Below are positions 15,055 to 22,697 of a stretch of 30,008 nt of DNA, in pieces. A program made the translations under genes and the position numbers. Numbering within the stretch: the first letter of the stretch is position 1; every line of letters begins with the position of its first letter. Source of the stretch: UBA7657 sp049653045 (GTDB lineage: Bacteria; Pseudomonadota; Alphaproteobacteria; Micavibrionales; Micavibrionaceae); the NCBI GenBank assembly GCA_049653045.1, contig JBASFN010000013.1, forward strand, positions 1-30,008. Reading direction: 5' to 3'. The notes under the pieces are model-generated. The model did no database searches and had not been told where the DNA came from. It saw only the letters and a program-made list of their open reading frames with translations.

Positions 15055-16218
15055 TCACACCACTCCCAACGCCTGATCGAGATCACTAATCAAATCACCG
15101 ACATCCTCCACCCCGACCGACAACCGGATAAAACCATCGTCAATGCCAATCGCCTCCCGCTGTTCCTTGGGGATCGAAGCATGGGTCATCAACGCCGGAT
15201 GGGAAATCAAACTTTCCACCCCTCCAAGACTCTCGGCCAGCGTAAACAACCGGCAGGCAGACAACATTCTCTTGGCCGCCGTCAAATCGCCCTTAATACT
15301 GGCCGATACCATGCCGCCGAACCCGCCGCGCATTTGCTTCCTTGCAATCGCGTGACCGGGATGATGATCCAACCCCGGATAATTCACCTTGGAAATTTTC
15401 TTATGCGTCGTCAAATATTCCGCGACCTTCATCGCATTGGCGCAATGCCGCTCCATTCTTAAATCCAGAGTTTTCACACCGCGCAGCGCGAGAAAACTAT
15501 CAAACGGCCCTAAAATTCCTCCCGTCGAGTTCTGGATAAATTTCAATTTCTCGGCCAGACCGTCGTCATTAACGACAACCGCTCCGGCAATAACATCCGA
15601 ATGCCCACCGATATATTTCGTGACCGAATGAAAAACAATATCGATTCCAAAATGAATGGGGTTCTGAATGCGCGGGCTGGCGAACGTATTATCGCACACC
15701 GAAAGAATTTTTTTCTTTTGCGCAACATCCGCCACCATCTCCAGATCAATGATTTTGAGCAAGGGATTCGTCGGCGTCTCAACCCAGATCATTTTCGTTT
15801 CTGGCCGTATCGCCGCCTCCAACGCGCCCGGCTTCATCATATCGACATAGCTGAAATCCAAGCCGCTAGTACCCCGGCGCACGCGCTCGAACAATCGGTA
15901 ACTGCCGCCGTACAAATCATCGCACGCCACAACATGCGCCCCGGCGGGCAACAAATCCAAAACAGCATCCGCCGCCGCCATACCCGACCCGAACGCAAAC
16001 CCTGCTTTTCCATCTTCCAGATCGGCCACACACCGCTCAAACGCATAGCGCGTGGCATTATGCCCGCGCGCATAGGCATATCCTTTGTGCTCCCCCGGCC
16101 CCGATTGGGCATAGGTGGACGTCGCATAAATCGGCATCGACACCGCCCCCGTCGTCGGATCGGCACTTTGCCCCGCATGAATGCACCGCGTCGAAAATCC
16201 TTTTTTACTATCAGACAT
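15055..16218 (-). CDS. Cystathionine gamma-lyase/beta-lyase family PLP enzyme
   Basis: 387 aa from ATG 16218, which has GGGAGAG upstream; an upstream extension of the frame overlaps the previous gene and is not conserved-looking. It is a Cys/Met-metabolism PLP enzyme of fold type I: YAYARGHNATRYAFE (phosphate-binding Tyr/Arg), FGSGMAA (about 76-82), VETPTNPLLKIID, the PLP aspartate in VCDNTFASP, and the Schiff-base lysine in HSVTK201YIGGHSDV. Together with the adjacent CBS-like gene it most likely acts as cystathionine gamma-lyase, releasing cysteine from cystathionine. Cystathionine beta-lyase, gamma-synthase or a homocysteine-forming enzyme cannot be excluded on sequence alone. Confidence 0.88.
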   Translation of the reverse strand: MSDSKKGFSTRCIHAGQSADPTTGAVSMPIYATSTYAQSGPGEHKGYAYARGHNATRYAFERCVADLEDGKAGFAFGSGMAAADAVLDLLPAGAHVVACDDLYGGSYRLFERVRRGTSGLDFSYVDMMKPGALEAAIRPETKMIWVETPTNPLLKIIDLEMVADVAQKKKILSVCDNTFASPRIQNPIHFGIDIVFHSVTKYIGGHSDVIAGAVVVNDDGLAEKLKFIQNSTGGILGPFDSFLALRGVKTLDLRMERHCANAMKVAEYLTTHKKISKVNYPGLDHHPGHAIARKQMRGGFGGMVSASIKGDLTAAKRMLSACRLFTLAESLGGVESLISHPALMTHASIPKEQREAIGIDDGFIRLSVGVEDVGDLISDLDQALGVV

Positions 16219-16237
16219 AATCACTCTCCCATTAAAA

Positions 16238-16714
16238 TCAAAAGCCTTCATACGGATTAAATTTCTGTTCTGGATTTCTTTTTTCCAGTTCATCCAAAAT
16301 AGATTGGATCACAGACAAATTAGGCTCTCTCTTTTCCTGAAAACTTAAATTCATCTCCGCATTTCTTATCTGTCGTAAAACCTCTACAGCCTCTTTCTCT
16401 TTTTTTCCTCCCTTAGCAGGAAAATACGGAACCCCGTAATGAGTATAATAAAACTTAAAAAAATCCCCACTCTCATAAAGATCATCCGCAATCAAGCCAA
16501 AAACATACGCAGAATTTTTTGCATCAACAACATAGACATCTTTACTCCCGCCATCAAAGAAAAGACGAGATTCTATAGACTGCAACGGATATTCCGGCTC
16601 AGGAACAGAAGAAAAATAGGAAAAATACGCCAAATATCCTAACAACAGAAAAAACAGAATGACAAAAAACGCTCTCTTAAAAAAGCGCAACAATCTCAAT
16701 TTTTTATCAGTCAT
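16238..16714 (-). CDS. Small AT-rich single-pass membrane protein of unknown function
   Basis: 158 aa from ATG 16714, which overlaps the upstream stop by one base (TGATG), so it is translationally coupled to the CBS-like gene. The N-terminus is basic (KKLRLLRFFKR), followed by one strongly hydrophobic helix (about 15-33). A soluble, charged domain of about 120 residues then faces the periplasm, ending in a probable helical segment rich in Glu, Lys and Arg. It is more AT-rich than both flanking enzyme genes. No family is recognised. Its place inside a cysteine-synthesis operon, 19 nt before the CGL-like gene, is odd. Confidence 0.7.
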   Translation of the reverse strand: MTDKKLRLLRFFKRAFFVILFFLLLGYLAYFSYFSSVPEPEYPLQSIESRLFFDGGSKDVYVVDAKNSAYVFGLIADDLYESGDFFKFYYTHYGVPYFPAKGGKKEKEAVEVLRQIRNAEMNLSFQEKREPNLSVIQSILDELEKRNPEQKFNPYEGF

Positions 16715-17649
16715 CACCCAAAAACCTTCCCCAAATATTTCTCCCCCCGGTCGCACTGGAACGTGACCACGCGGCGCGGCTCTGTCTGCTCCCGGCAATA
16801 TTTTAACGCCGCCGCCAAAAGCGTGCCCGTCGATGTGCCGCCCAGAATAGCCTCCCGCGCCAGCAAGTCACGCACCATCGTAAAACTCTCATCATCCGTT
16901 ACAGTATAGGCTTTTTTGATCGCCTTGATGTCCACATTTCCCGGCACGTAATCCTGCCCGATCCCCTCGACCTTATAGGCGCGGTTTTCCCCCGGCTTCC
17001 CCGTATTCACCAATCCGGCCAGACTTGATCCCTCCGGATCGGCCAAAATCATCTCCGTCCCCGGCGACTGCACGGCAAAAAATTGAGCCATCCCCGCCAT
17101 CGTCCCGCCCGATCCGATCCCGCAAACCACGGCATCAACCTTACCGCCCATCTGCGCCCAAATTTCTGGCGCTGTCCCCCGAATATGCGCCTCCGGATTG
17201 GCCGGGTTATCAAACTGATTAACATGAAACGCGCCCTCTTCCTGCGCGATCCGTTTCGCCATATCGGAATAATATTCAGGATGCCCCTTCGTCACGTCCG
17301 ATCGTGTCCAGATAATTTTCGCCCCCAGACCCTCGCAATGCAAAACCTTCTCCCGTGCAAACTTATCGGGAATAACGAGAATGACCTTATACCCTTTGAG
17401 CGCGGCCACCAAAGCCAGCCCCAACCCCGTATTCCCCGCCGTCGCTTCGACGATTGTTCCACCGGGTTTCAGCCTTCCGTCTTTTTCCGCCGCCGCAATC
17501 ATCGACAAGGCAACGCGATCCTTAATCGACCCACCGGGATTTTGCCCCTCCATCTTGATGAACAGGCGGCAAAGCCCAGTGTCAAACCGCGTCAATTCAA
17601 TCAAGGGCGTATTGCCGATCATGGTTAAAATAGAAGACTGCATATTCAT
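16714..17649 (-). CDS. Cystathionine beta-synthase / cysteine synthase family PLP enzyme
   Basis: A 311-aa fold type II PLP enzyme. The Schiff-base lysine is in NPGGSIK43DR, the substrate-binding loop is EATAGNTG (68-75), and the PLP-phosphate loop is GIGSGGTMAG. EATAGNTG, rather than the EPTSGNTG usual in CysK, together with the adjacent cystathionine lyase-like gene, favours cystathionine beta-synthase (homocysteine plus serine or O-acetylserine to cystathionine), the first reverse-transsulfuration step. No regulatory CBS domain pair follows the catalytic domain. Starts at ATG 17649 or 17643; the second has AAGGA at better spacing. It heads an operon with the small membrane protein and the lyase. 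O-acetylserine sulfhydrylase activity remains possible. Confidence 0.88.
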   Translation of the reverse strand: MNMQSSILTMIGNTPLIELTRFDTGLCRLFIKMEGQNPGGSIKDRVALSMIAAAEKDGRLKPGGTIVEATAGNTGLGLALVAALKGYKVILVIPDKFAREKVLHCEGLGAKIIWTRSDVTKGHPEYYSDMAKRIAQEEGAFHVNQFDNPANPEAHIRGTAPEIWAQMGGKVDAVVCGIGSGGTMAGMAQFFAVQSPGTEMILADPEGSSLAGLVNTGKPGENRAYKVEGIGQDYVPGNVDIKAIKKAYTVTDDESFTMVRDLLAREAILGGTSTGTLLAAALKYCREQTEPRRVVTFQCDRGEKYLGKVFG

Positions 17650-17658
17650 CCTTGCGTT

Positions 17659-18474
17659 CTAAACTGCCGGAATATGACCGGAAATAATCGTCCCAACCCT
17701 GACCGGCTCTATGCGCTCAGCCAAACCCGTTTTATCATCGGTCACAATATACGCACCGCACAGCGCGGCCTTTCCACCCGCAGGCCGAAGCTTCTCACCC
17801 GGAGTTTTCCGGACAAAACGGTGAATGGCGATTTCCTTTTCCACGCCGATAACGCTATTGTAATCACCCGTCATTCCCGCATCGGTCAAATAGGCCGTAC
17901 CACCCGGCATCACATGCGCGTCCGCCGTCGGAATATGGGTATGCGTACCAACCAACCCCGATATTTTTCCATCCAGATAATGCGCCAACGATAATTTCTC
18001 GCTCGTCGTCTCGGCATGAAAATCGACAAAAATGGCGTTGGTATCCCGCCCCATTTTTTCGGCTTCCACCGCATTCTTTACAATGCGAAACGGATCATCA
18101 ATCGCATCCATAAACAACCGCCCCATGGCATTGATGACGGTGATTTTCCGCCCGTCCTTCAACTGGAATTTTACAACGCCGGCCCCCGGCGCACCCTCGG
18201 GCAAGTTAAGGGGACGAAGAAGATTCTTATCCCGATCGATATAGGGCATGATCTCGCGCTGATCCCACACATGATTGCCGGTGGTAATAACATCCACGCC
18301 CCACTCGTAAAATTCAGCGCAAATTTTCGGCGTAATCCCCGCGCCTTGCGCCGCATTCTCGCCGTTGACGATGACAATATCGGGCATCAATCTCTTTTTC
18401 AGGTCGGGCAAATGCTCCTGCAACGCCTCGCGCCCAGATCGCCCCATAATGTCGCCCACAAACAAAATACGCAC
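17659..18474 (-). CDS. YmdB-family metallophosphoesterase
   Basis: A 271-aa protein of the YmdB / TIGR00282 metallophosphoesterase family, related proteins of which hydrolyse 2',3'-cyclic nucleotides and influence RNA turnover in Bacillus. Metal ligands are recognisable in order: GDIMG (Asp8), NGENAAQG (Glu39, Asn40), TGNHVWD (Asn67, His68), DFHAETTSEK and the GTHTHIPTAD block. The start is GTG at 18474, with GGGAGAG eight bases upstream. It lies between a repeat cluster and the CBS-like gene, only 9 nt before that gene, so the four genes may be co-transcribed. The physiological substrate is unknown. Confidence 0.9.
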   Translation of the reverse strand: MRILFVGDIMGRSGREALQEHLPDLKKRLMPDIVIVNGENAAQGAGITPKICAEFYEWGVDVITTGNHVWDQREIMPYIDRDKNLLRPLNLPEGAPGAGVVKFQLKDGRKITVINAMGRLFMDAIDDPFRIVKNAVEAEKMGRDTNAIFVDFHAETTSEKLSLAHYLDGKISGLVGTHTHIPTADAHVMPGGTAYLTDAGMTGDYNSVIGVEKEIAIHRFVRKTPGEKLRPAGGKAALCGAYIVTDDKTGLAERIEPVRVGTIISGHIPAV

Positions 18475-18493
18475 TTTAAAACTCTCCCTCGAA

Positions 18494-18621
18494 TGTCATC
18501 CCCGCCAAGTGAAAGCCTGCGCAGCAGGCGGTAACGCGAGCGGGGATCCGGTATCATAACGTGCGCAGCATAGCTGCGCCCCTTGCTTATTGCCAGACCC
18601 CCGCCCAAGGCGGGGGTGACA
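18494..18621. repeat. REP-like repeat cluster between 5-FCL and ymdB-like genes
   Basis: Contains TGTCATCCCCGC (18494-18505) paired with GCGGGGATCC further along, and a second compact palindrome with ACCCCCGCC/GGCGGGGGT arms (about 18597-18618). The cluster fills the gap between the 5-formyltetrahydrofolate cyclo-ligase gene and the ymdB-like gene. It could act as a transcript-end stabiliser. Confidence 0.75.
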
Positions 18622-18624
18622 GAT

Positions 18625-19203
18625 TCAGAAATCTCTGAAATCCTGCGCGCCCAAGGGCGTTATAACCCAATCCAGCTTTTCATCATGCGCCTCGACGGGC
18701 AAGTTAAACAAACACGCCTGCTGGGAATAGCCCAGACCGACTGCAACAATCTTTTTTTTCAACCGCATCGCCGCCAGCGTCGCATCATAATGGCCGCCAC
18801 CCTGCCCCAATCTATACCCGCGCCGATCAAAAGCCAGCAAGGGCACAATAATAATATCCGGCTCCAGCCAGACCGTCGTTTCATCCGCTATCGGCTCCAT
18901 CACGTTATGCGCGCCTTTTTGCAACGTCATGGCATCGTCCCATTTCGCAAAACGCAAAGCCCGCATATCTTTTTGCGTCATCGGCAGGGCGCATTCAATC
19001 CCCGCCTCTAACAACCGCTCGATCAAGGGGCGCGAGTCAAACTCGCTTCCCGTCGGCCAATAGGCCGCAACGACCTGCCCCTTCGATGGATTAATCGACT
19101 TAAAAAACAAATCAGCGGCCACAACCGGGTCCTCGCCCCGAATATCCATCCGGGCACGATGCCGCCGCGCTTCAAGTCTCAAATGTTGTTTGGAAGAGTC
19201 CAT
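18625..19203 (-). CDS. 5-formyltetrahydrofolate cyclo-ligase
   Basis: Converts 5-formyltetrahydrofolate to 5,10-methenyltetrahydrofolate with ATP, recycling a folate inhibitor. 192 aa, normal length. The N-terminal basic helix (KQHLRLEARRHRARM) and AYWPTGSEFDSRPLIERLL are typical, and the C-terminal ATP-binding signature FDRRGYRLGQGGGHYD (about 141-156) is diagnostic. It lies directly downstream of the 6S RNA gene on the same strand, the same order as zapA-ssrS-fau (ygfA) in many proteobacteria, including E. coli. A half-REP sits just upstream of its start. Confidence 0.94.
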   Translation of the reverse strand: MDSSKQHLRLEARRHRARMDIRGEDPVVAADLFFKSINPSKGQVVAAYWPTGSEFDSRPLIERLLEAGIECALPMTQKDMRALRFAKWDDAMTLQKGAHNVMEPIADETTVWLEPDIIIVPLLAFDRRGYRLGQGGGHYDATLAAMRLKKKIVAVGLGYSQQACLFNLPVEAHDEKLDWVITPLGAQDFRDF

Positions 19204-19210
19204 TTTCGGT

Positions 19211-19243
19211 TGTCATTCTGAGCGAAGCGAAGAATCCCGTCAA
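19211..19243. repeat. Partial REP-like repeat
   Basis: TGTCATTCTGAGCGAAGCGAAG at its start matches the left half of the repeats at 24667 and 26663, but no clear inverted partner follows. It lies between the 6S RNA gene and the cyclo-ligase start. Confidence 0.6.
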
Positions 19244-19261
19244 CCGGGGGAATGGAAACAA

Positions 19262-19434
19262 AGAAAAATGGGCGCCACGAAGGCCGTGTACAGTTCGAAT
19301 CCGCGTGTGACCCAGTTAAACCAGGTGGGCACCATATATCCTCAAAACCTTACGGCCCAAGGACAGGGACAGCTCCCTTGCGAAATTTATCGGTCTCCGG
19401 GAATATGAAGTATCACGCACCCCGCAGCAAACCC
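19262..19434 (-). ncRNA. ssrS: 6S RNA (regulator of RNA polymerase)
   Basis: 6S RNA mimics an open promoter and sequesters the sigma70 holoenzyme. On the minus strand the region can close with GGGUGC (about 19422-19417) against GCGCCC (19275-19270), and carries GGGCCGU/ACGGCC as further paired arms. It ends before a run of U residues near 19267-19263. The GGUUUAACUGGGUCACACG and GGAUUCGAACUGUACACGGCC blocks match alphaproteobacterial 6S RNAs as I remember them. Synteny is decisive: it lies between zapA and 5-FCL on the same strand. Ends are approximate, the 5' end being placed from the promoter. Confidence 0.85.
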
Positions 19435-19440
19435 GGGATC

Positions 19441-19469
19441 AATATAGGCCGCTATTCTGAAATGTGCAA
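19441..19469 (-). promoter_or_regulatory. Promoter of the 6S RNA gene
   Basis: On the minus strand TTGCAC (19469-19464), a 17-bp spacer and TATATT (19446-19441) predict transcription starting near 19434, matching the expected 5' end of 6S RNA. The -35 box lies just beyond the zapA stop. Confidence 0.6.
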
Positions 19470-19471
19470 AT

Positions 19472-19810
19472 TTAAGCCTTGGCGATGCGGCCCGCCACCA
19501 GATCAATCCGCTCCGCCAGATGGCCAATAGCCCGCGCCATAGCCTCCTCATCGTCCGGATTAGCGGCGGGTTTCGAGCGAAGTTCATGCCCAAGTTCCGT
19601 GTTTTCCTCACGGAGTTCATAAATCTCGTCCGCAAGCACAAGGGCGGTTAAAACCAGCAAATGCGCGTCATTGGTTGCCGCGCCCGCCCGAGCGATTTCC
19701 TTCATCCTCTGATCGACATAATACCCCAGATCACGCACCCGCTTTTCCTGCCCGTCGTCACAGGCAATGCCGTAATTCCGTCCATTGATAGTCAGGTTAA
19801 TCTGAGCCAT
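19472..19810 (-). CDS. zapA: Cell division protein ZapA
   Basis: A 112-aa Z-ring-associated protein that crosslinks FtsZ filaments. The N-terminal part has the family pattern INLTINGRNYGIACDDGQE, then a long helix ending in AHLLVLTALVLADEIYELREE, predicted to form the tetrameric coiled coil. ATG at 19810 with AAGGAA upstream. It lies 4 nt after the small coiled-coil gene on the same strand, with 6S RNA following. The family is divergent, but length, pattern and synteny agree. Confidence 0.92.
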   Translation of the reverse strand: MAQINLTINGRNYGIACDDGQEKRVRDLGYYVDQRMKEIARAGAATNDAHLLVLTALVLADEIYELREENTELGHELRSKPAANPDDEEAMARAIGHLAERIDLVAGRIAKA

Positions 19811-19814
19811 GGCG

Positions 19815-20033
19815 TTATTCCTTCAATAGAGTGTCAATTTTTTCAATAGCGTGATCGAGTCTCTTGGCAAACAAAGCACCTTGCATCCCCGCGCCTGCGC
19901 CATTCTTTTTGATGGGAGAGCCGAACATATCGCGCTGCTGCCCTGCCAAAGCCGACTCGACGCCAACCGCCGCGCCTTCCAGCTTACCGATAGCCCGTTC
20001 CAGTTTGGCCAATGCCTGTCCGATCGCCGACAT
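19815..20033 (-). CDS. Small coiled-coil protein upstream of zapA
   Basis: A 72-aa protein with ATG at 20033 behind GGGGAGA. Residues 1-35 and 52-72 look like heptad-type helices (ALAKLERAIGKLEGA; KRLDHAIEKIDTLL), joined by a glycine-rich linker. A short coiled-coil protein (DUF4164-like) commonly precedes zapA in alphaproteobacteria, and the 4-nt gap here supports a shared role at the division site. That role is inferred from position only. Confidence 0.7.
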   Translation of the reverse strand: MSAIGQALAKLERAIGKLEGAAVGVESALAGQQRDMFGSPIKKNGAGAGMQGALFAKRLDHAIEKIDTLLKE

Positions 20034-20085
20034 GGAAATCTCCCCATTTGATTTGATCTTGAAACGGTATCAGGACAAATCAAAA

Positions 20086-20139
20086 CAGGTCAAGCGCGAT
20101 AATTATTTTGCGGAATATGGCCACAGAAATCTTGACCTG
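20086..20139. promoter_or_regulatory. Inverted repeat in the divergent zapA/tkt control region
   Basis: CAGGTCAAG (20086-20094) and CTTGACCTG (20131-20139) are perfect inverses 36 bp apart. Each contains an outward-facing TTGACC that could serve as a -35 box, one for the minus-strand coiled-coil/zapA genes and one for tkt. The -10 boxes are weak by eye (CATTGT at 20155-20160 for tkt), so the arms might instead be operator half-sites. Nothing else is seen in the 163-bp gap. Confidence 0.4.
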
Positions 20140-20196
20140 CCTGACTTTGGGCGGCATTGTACGTGCAACCCGTTTATAACAAGGTGTTCAAAAATA

Positions 20197-22203
20197 ATGA
20201 CAAAACCGCACGCGATCCCGAATCCAGTGGCCGAGGCCGACGTTAATTACAAAACAATGGCCAATGCCATCCGGGCGCTCAGCATGGATGCGGTGGAAAA
20301 GGCCAATTCCGGGCATCCCGGCATGCCGATGGGCATGGCCGACGTCGCCACGGTGCTCTATTCCAAATTCCTGAAATTCGACCCCAAAAACCCGGAATGG
20401 GCGGATCGTGACCGTTTTGTGCTCTCCGCCGGGCATGGCTCTATGCTGCTATACGCGCTCAACTACCTGACAGGCTACGAGAAAATCACCCTCGAACAGA
20501 TCAAAAATTTCCGCCAGATGGGCGCACTCACCGCCGGCCACCCAGAGGCCGAGCATGACGCCGGGATCGAAACCACCACCGGGCCGCTGGGTCAGGGCAT
20601 CTCCACGGCTGTCGGCATGGCACTGGCAGAGCGCATTTTAAACGCCCGCTTCGGCGACGATCTCGTGAATCACTATACCTACGTCATCGCCAGCGACGGC
20701 GATTTGATGGAGGGGATCAGCCACGAGGCCTGTTCACTGGCCGGGCATCTCGGCCTTGAAAAGCTAATCGTCCTCTATGACGACAACGGCATTTCCATCG
20801 ACGGACCGACCTCACTGTCCTACACCGAAAACACACCGATGCGGTTTGAATCCTACGGCTGGGCGGTATTCAACGCCAACGGACATGATTACGCTGAAAT
20901 CGAATCCGCCATCGCCAAGGCCAAGGCCTCCCCCAAACCCACCATCATCTGCTGCAAAACCCATATCGGTTACGGCGCACCGACAAAACAGGACAGCGCC
21001 TCATCCCACGGCTCGCCTCTTGGCAAAGACGAAATCGCCGGAGCACGCAAAAATCTGGACTGGAACCATGCGCCCTTTGAAATCCCGGACAGCATCCTGA
21101 ACGCATGGCGTAAGGTTGGCGAAAAAGCCAAAACAGAGCACGATGCATGGACAGCCCGCCTTGGTAAATCAGCCAAGAAAAAAGAATTTGAATCCGCACA
21201 ATCCGGCGACGTTTCAAAGGAAATCGCCCCGCTTATCCAGGACATCAAGAAAAAATTCGCCTTTGATAAACCCAAAATGGCAACGCGCCAGACCTCCGGC
21301 ACGGTGCTTGAAACGCTTGTTCCCGCCCTGCCTTCTCTTATCGGTGGCTCGGCGGATTTGACGGGTTCGGTGAATACAAAAATCAAGGGCGCGGGCATCG
21401 TGAGCCGCGACAATTACAACGGCCAGTACATCCATTACGGCGTGCGCGAACACGGCATGGCGGCCTGCATGAACGGCATGGCGCTGCATGGCGGCGTGAT
21501 CCCCTATTCCGGCACATTCCTTGTTTTCACCGACTATTGCCGCCCATCGATCCGCCTCTCCGCCCTGATGAAACAGCGCGTTATTTACGTGATGACGCAC
21601 GACTCGATTGGCCTCGGCGAAGACGGCCCAACGCACCAGCCGGTCGAACATCTGGCAAGCCTTCGCGCCATTCCCAACCTCAATGTCTTCCGCCCATGCG
21701 ATGGCATCGAAACGGCGGAATGCTGGGAACTTGCACTGACCTTGAAAGAAACACCCTCTATCCTGTCCCTGACACGGCAAGGACTGCCAACACTATGCAA
21801 TGACCGCAAGGAAAACATGGTGGCAAAGGGCGCTTATATTCTAAAGGAAAACGACCCATCCCCGCAGGTGACATTGCTTGCCTCGGGATCAGAAGTCTCA
21901 ATCGCGGCACAAGCCTACGAAACCTTGATCGCCGAAGGCAAAAAAGTCCGCCTGATCTCTGTGCCCTGCATGGACATCCTCTGGCAACAGGACGAAGCCT
22001 ACATCAAAAGCCTCGTATGCAACGACAGCATCAAAATCGTTGTCGAAGCCGGAATACAACAAGGCTGGGATAGGCTGACCGGGGGACACGGGGCATTTAT
22101 CGGCATGAACTCCTTCGGCGCCTCGGCCCCGGCGGAACAACTCTACAAACATTTCGGCATCACGGCAGAGGCGATTGTGGCTGCTGTGAAAAAATATATT
22201 TAA
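20197..22203 (+). CDS. tkt: Transketolase
   Basis: A thiamine-diphosphate enzyme exchanging two-carbon units between sugar phosphates, linking the pentose phosphate route and glycolysis and supplying erythrose 4-phosphate for DAHP synthase. 668 aa from ATG 20197 (AAGGTG about ten bases upstream); a longer open frame to 19864 is antisense to the coiled-coil gene and is rejected. Typical blocks: MDAVEKANSGHPGMPMG near the start, the ThDP motif GDGDLMEGISHEA(x)n, and TGSVNTKIKG / HYGVREHGMA in the second domain. It heads the plus-strand sugar-phosphate cluster tkt, gap, fba. Its stop codon overlaps the left inverted repeat of the GxxExxY cassette. Confidence 0.97.
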   Translation: MTKPHAIPNPVAEADVNYKTMANAIRALSMDAVEKANSGHPGMPMGMADVATVLYSKFLKFDPKNPEWADRDRFVLSAGHGSMLLYALNYLTGYEKITLEQIKNFRQMGALTAGHPEAEHDAGIETTTGPLGQGISTAVGMALAERILNARFGDDLVNHYTYVIASDGDLMEGISHEACSLAGHLGLEKLIVLYDDNGISIDGPTSLSYTENTPMRFESYGWAVFNANGHDYAEIESAIAKAKASPKPTIICCKTHIGYGAPTKQDSASSHGSPLGKDEIAGARKNLDWNHAPFEIPDSILNAWRKVGEKAKTEHDAWTARLGKSAKKKEFESAQSGDVSKEIAPLIQDIKKKFAFDKPKMATRQTSGTVLETLVPALPSLIGGSADLTGSVNTKIKGAGIVSRDNYNGQYIHYGVREHGMAACMNGMALHGGVIPYSGTFLVFTDYCRPSIRLSALMKQRVIYVMTHDSIGLGEDGPTHQPVEHLASLRAIPNLNVFRPCDGIETAECWELALTLKETPSILSLTRQGLPTLCNDRKENMVAKGAYILKENDPSPQVTLLASGSEVSIAAQAYETLIAEGKKVRLISVPCMDILWQQDEAYIKSLVCNDSIKIVVEAGIQQGWDRLTGGHGAFIGMNSFGASAPAEQLYKHFGITAEAIVAAVKKYI

Positions 22204-22230
22204 CGCAAAGGACGCAAAGTTACGCAAAGT
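22202..22230. repeat. Left inverted repeat of the GxxExxY cassette
   Basis: A 29-bp sequence made of three near-copies of ACGCAAAG. It is the inverse of 22643-22671 with one mismatch. It overlaps the last two bases of the tkt stop codon and ends exactly where the GxxExxY ATG begins. Confidence 0.9.
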
Positions 22231-22653
22231 ATGTCGGAGCTAGTTGAAATATCGGAGAAGACAAATCTTATTTCAAAAGAAATACTGGATACCTGTTTTT
22301 TTATTCATACAAAACTCGGGCCGGGTCTTTTGAAAAGTGTCTACGAGGAATGTCTTTTTTATCTTTTGAACAAAAAATCTTTGAAGGTAGAGAGGCAAAA
22401 AACTTTTCCTATTCAAATTGACGATTTAATAATCCCAACAGGATTGAAGCTGGATTTATTAGTGGAGAACTCTATCATAGTGGAACTAAAAGCCGTTGAA
22501 AAAATTCTCCCTGTTCACGAAGCACAAATTCATACCTATTTAAAGTTATCCCAAATTCCGCTGGGATTACTTGTTAATTTTAATGTTCGTTCTTTAAAAG
22601 ATGGAATAAAACGCATTGCGATGTCGAAAACGCTCAGTAAAAACTTTGCGTGA
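22231..22653 (+). CDS. GxxExxY protein (PD-(D/E)XK nuclease-like superfamily)
   Basis: A 140-aa protein of the GxxExxY family (TIGR04256 / PDDEXK_3). It shows the naming motif GPGLLKSVYEECL (G-x2-E-x2-Y region, about 29-41), then a beta-strand pattern with GLKLDLLVENSIIVELKAV (about 71-89), which resembles the D-x(n)-E-x-K nuclease core: D75, E85, K87. The biochemical role of the family is not established to my knowledge. The gene is much more AT-rich than tkt and gap. It is bounded by 29-bp inverted repeats; its ATG follows the left repeat directly, and its last codons and stop (NFA-TGA) lie inside the right repeat. There is no good ribosome site apart from coupling to tkt. Confidence 0.88.
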   Translation: MSELVEISEKTNLISKEILDTCFFIHTKLGPGLLKSVYEECLFYLLNKKSLKVERQKTFPIQIDDLIIPTGLKLDLLVENSIIVELKAVEKILPVHEAQIHTYLKLSQIPLGLLVNFNVRSLKDGIKRIAMSKTLSKNFA

Positions 22654-22671
22654 CTTTGCGTCCTTTGCGTT
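22643..22671. repeat. Right inverted repeat of the GxxExxY cassette
   Basis: A 29-bp sequence with three copies of the CTTTGCGT unit, matching the inverse of 22202-22230 at 28 of 29 positions. It includes the stop codon of the GxxExxY gene (22651-22653). Confidence 0.9.
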
Positions 22672-22697
22672 TTAATAATTTTATTACGAGGAATTAA

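Noticed and set aside
15601..16260. Plus-strand 219-codon ORF opposite the cystathionine lyase-like gene
   Set aside because: The minus strand encodes a clear PLP enzyme with its catalytic residues; the plus-strand translation is an Arg/His/Pro-rich shadow.
19285..19330. tRNA-like fragment (GGATTCGAAC resembling a T-loop) on the minus strand
   Set aside because: No acceptor stem, anticodon arm or CCA end can be formed; the block is part of the 6S RNA sequence.
19864..20196. N-terminal extension of transketolase to 19864
   Set aside because: It runs antisense through the small coiled-coil gene and the divergent control region. Homology begins only after ATG 20197, which has its own ribosome site.
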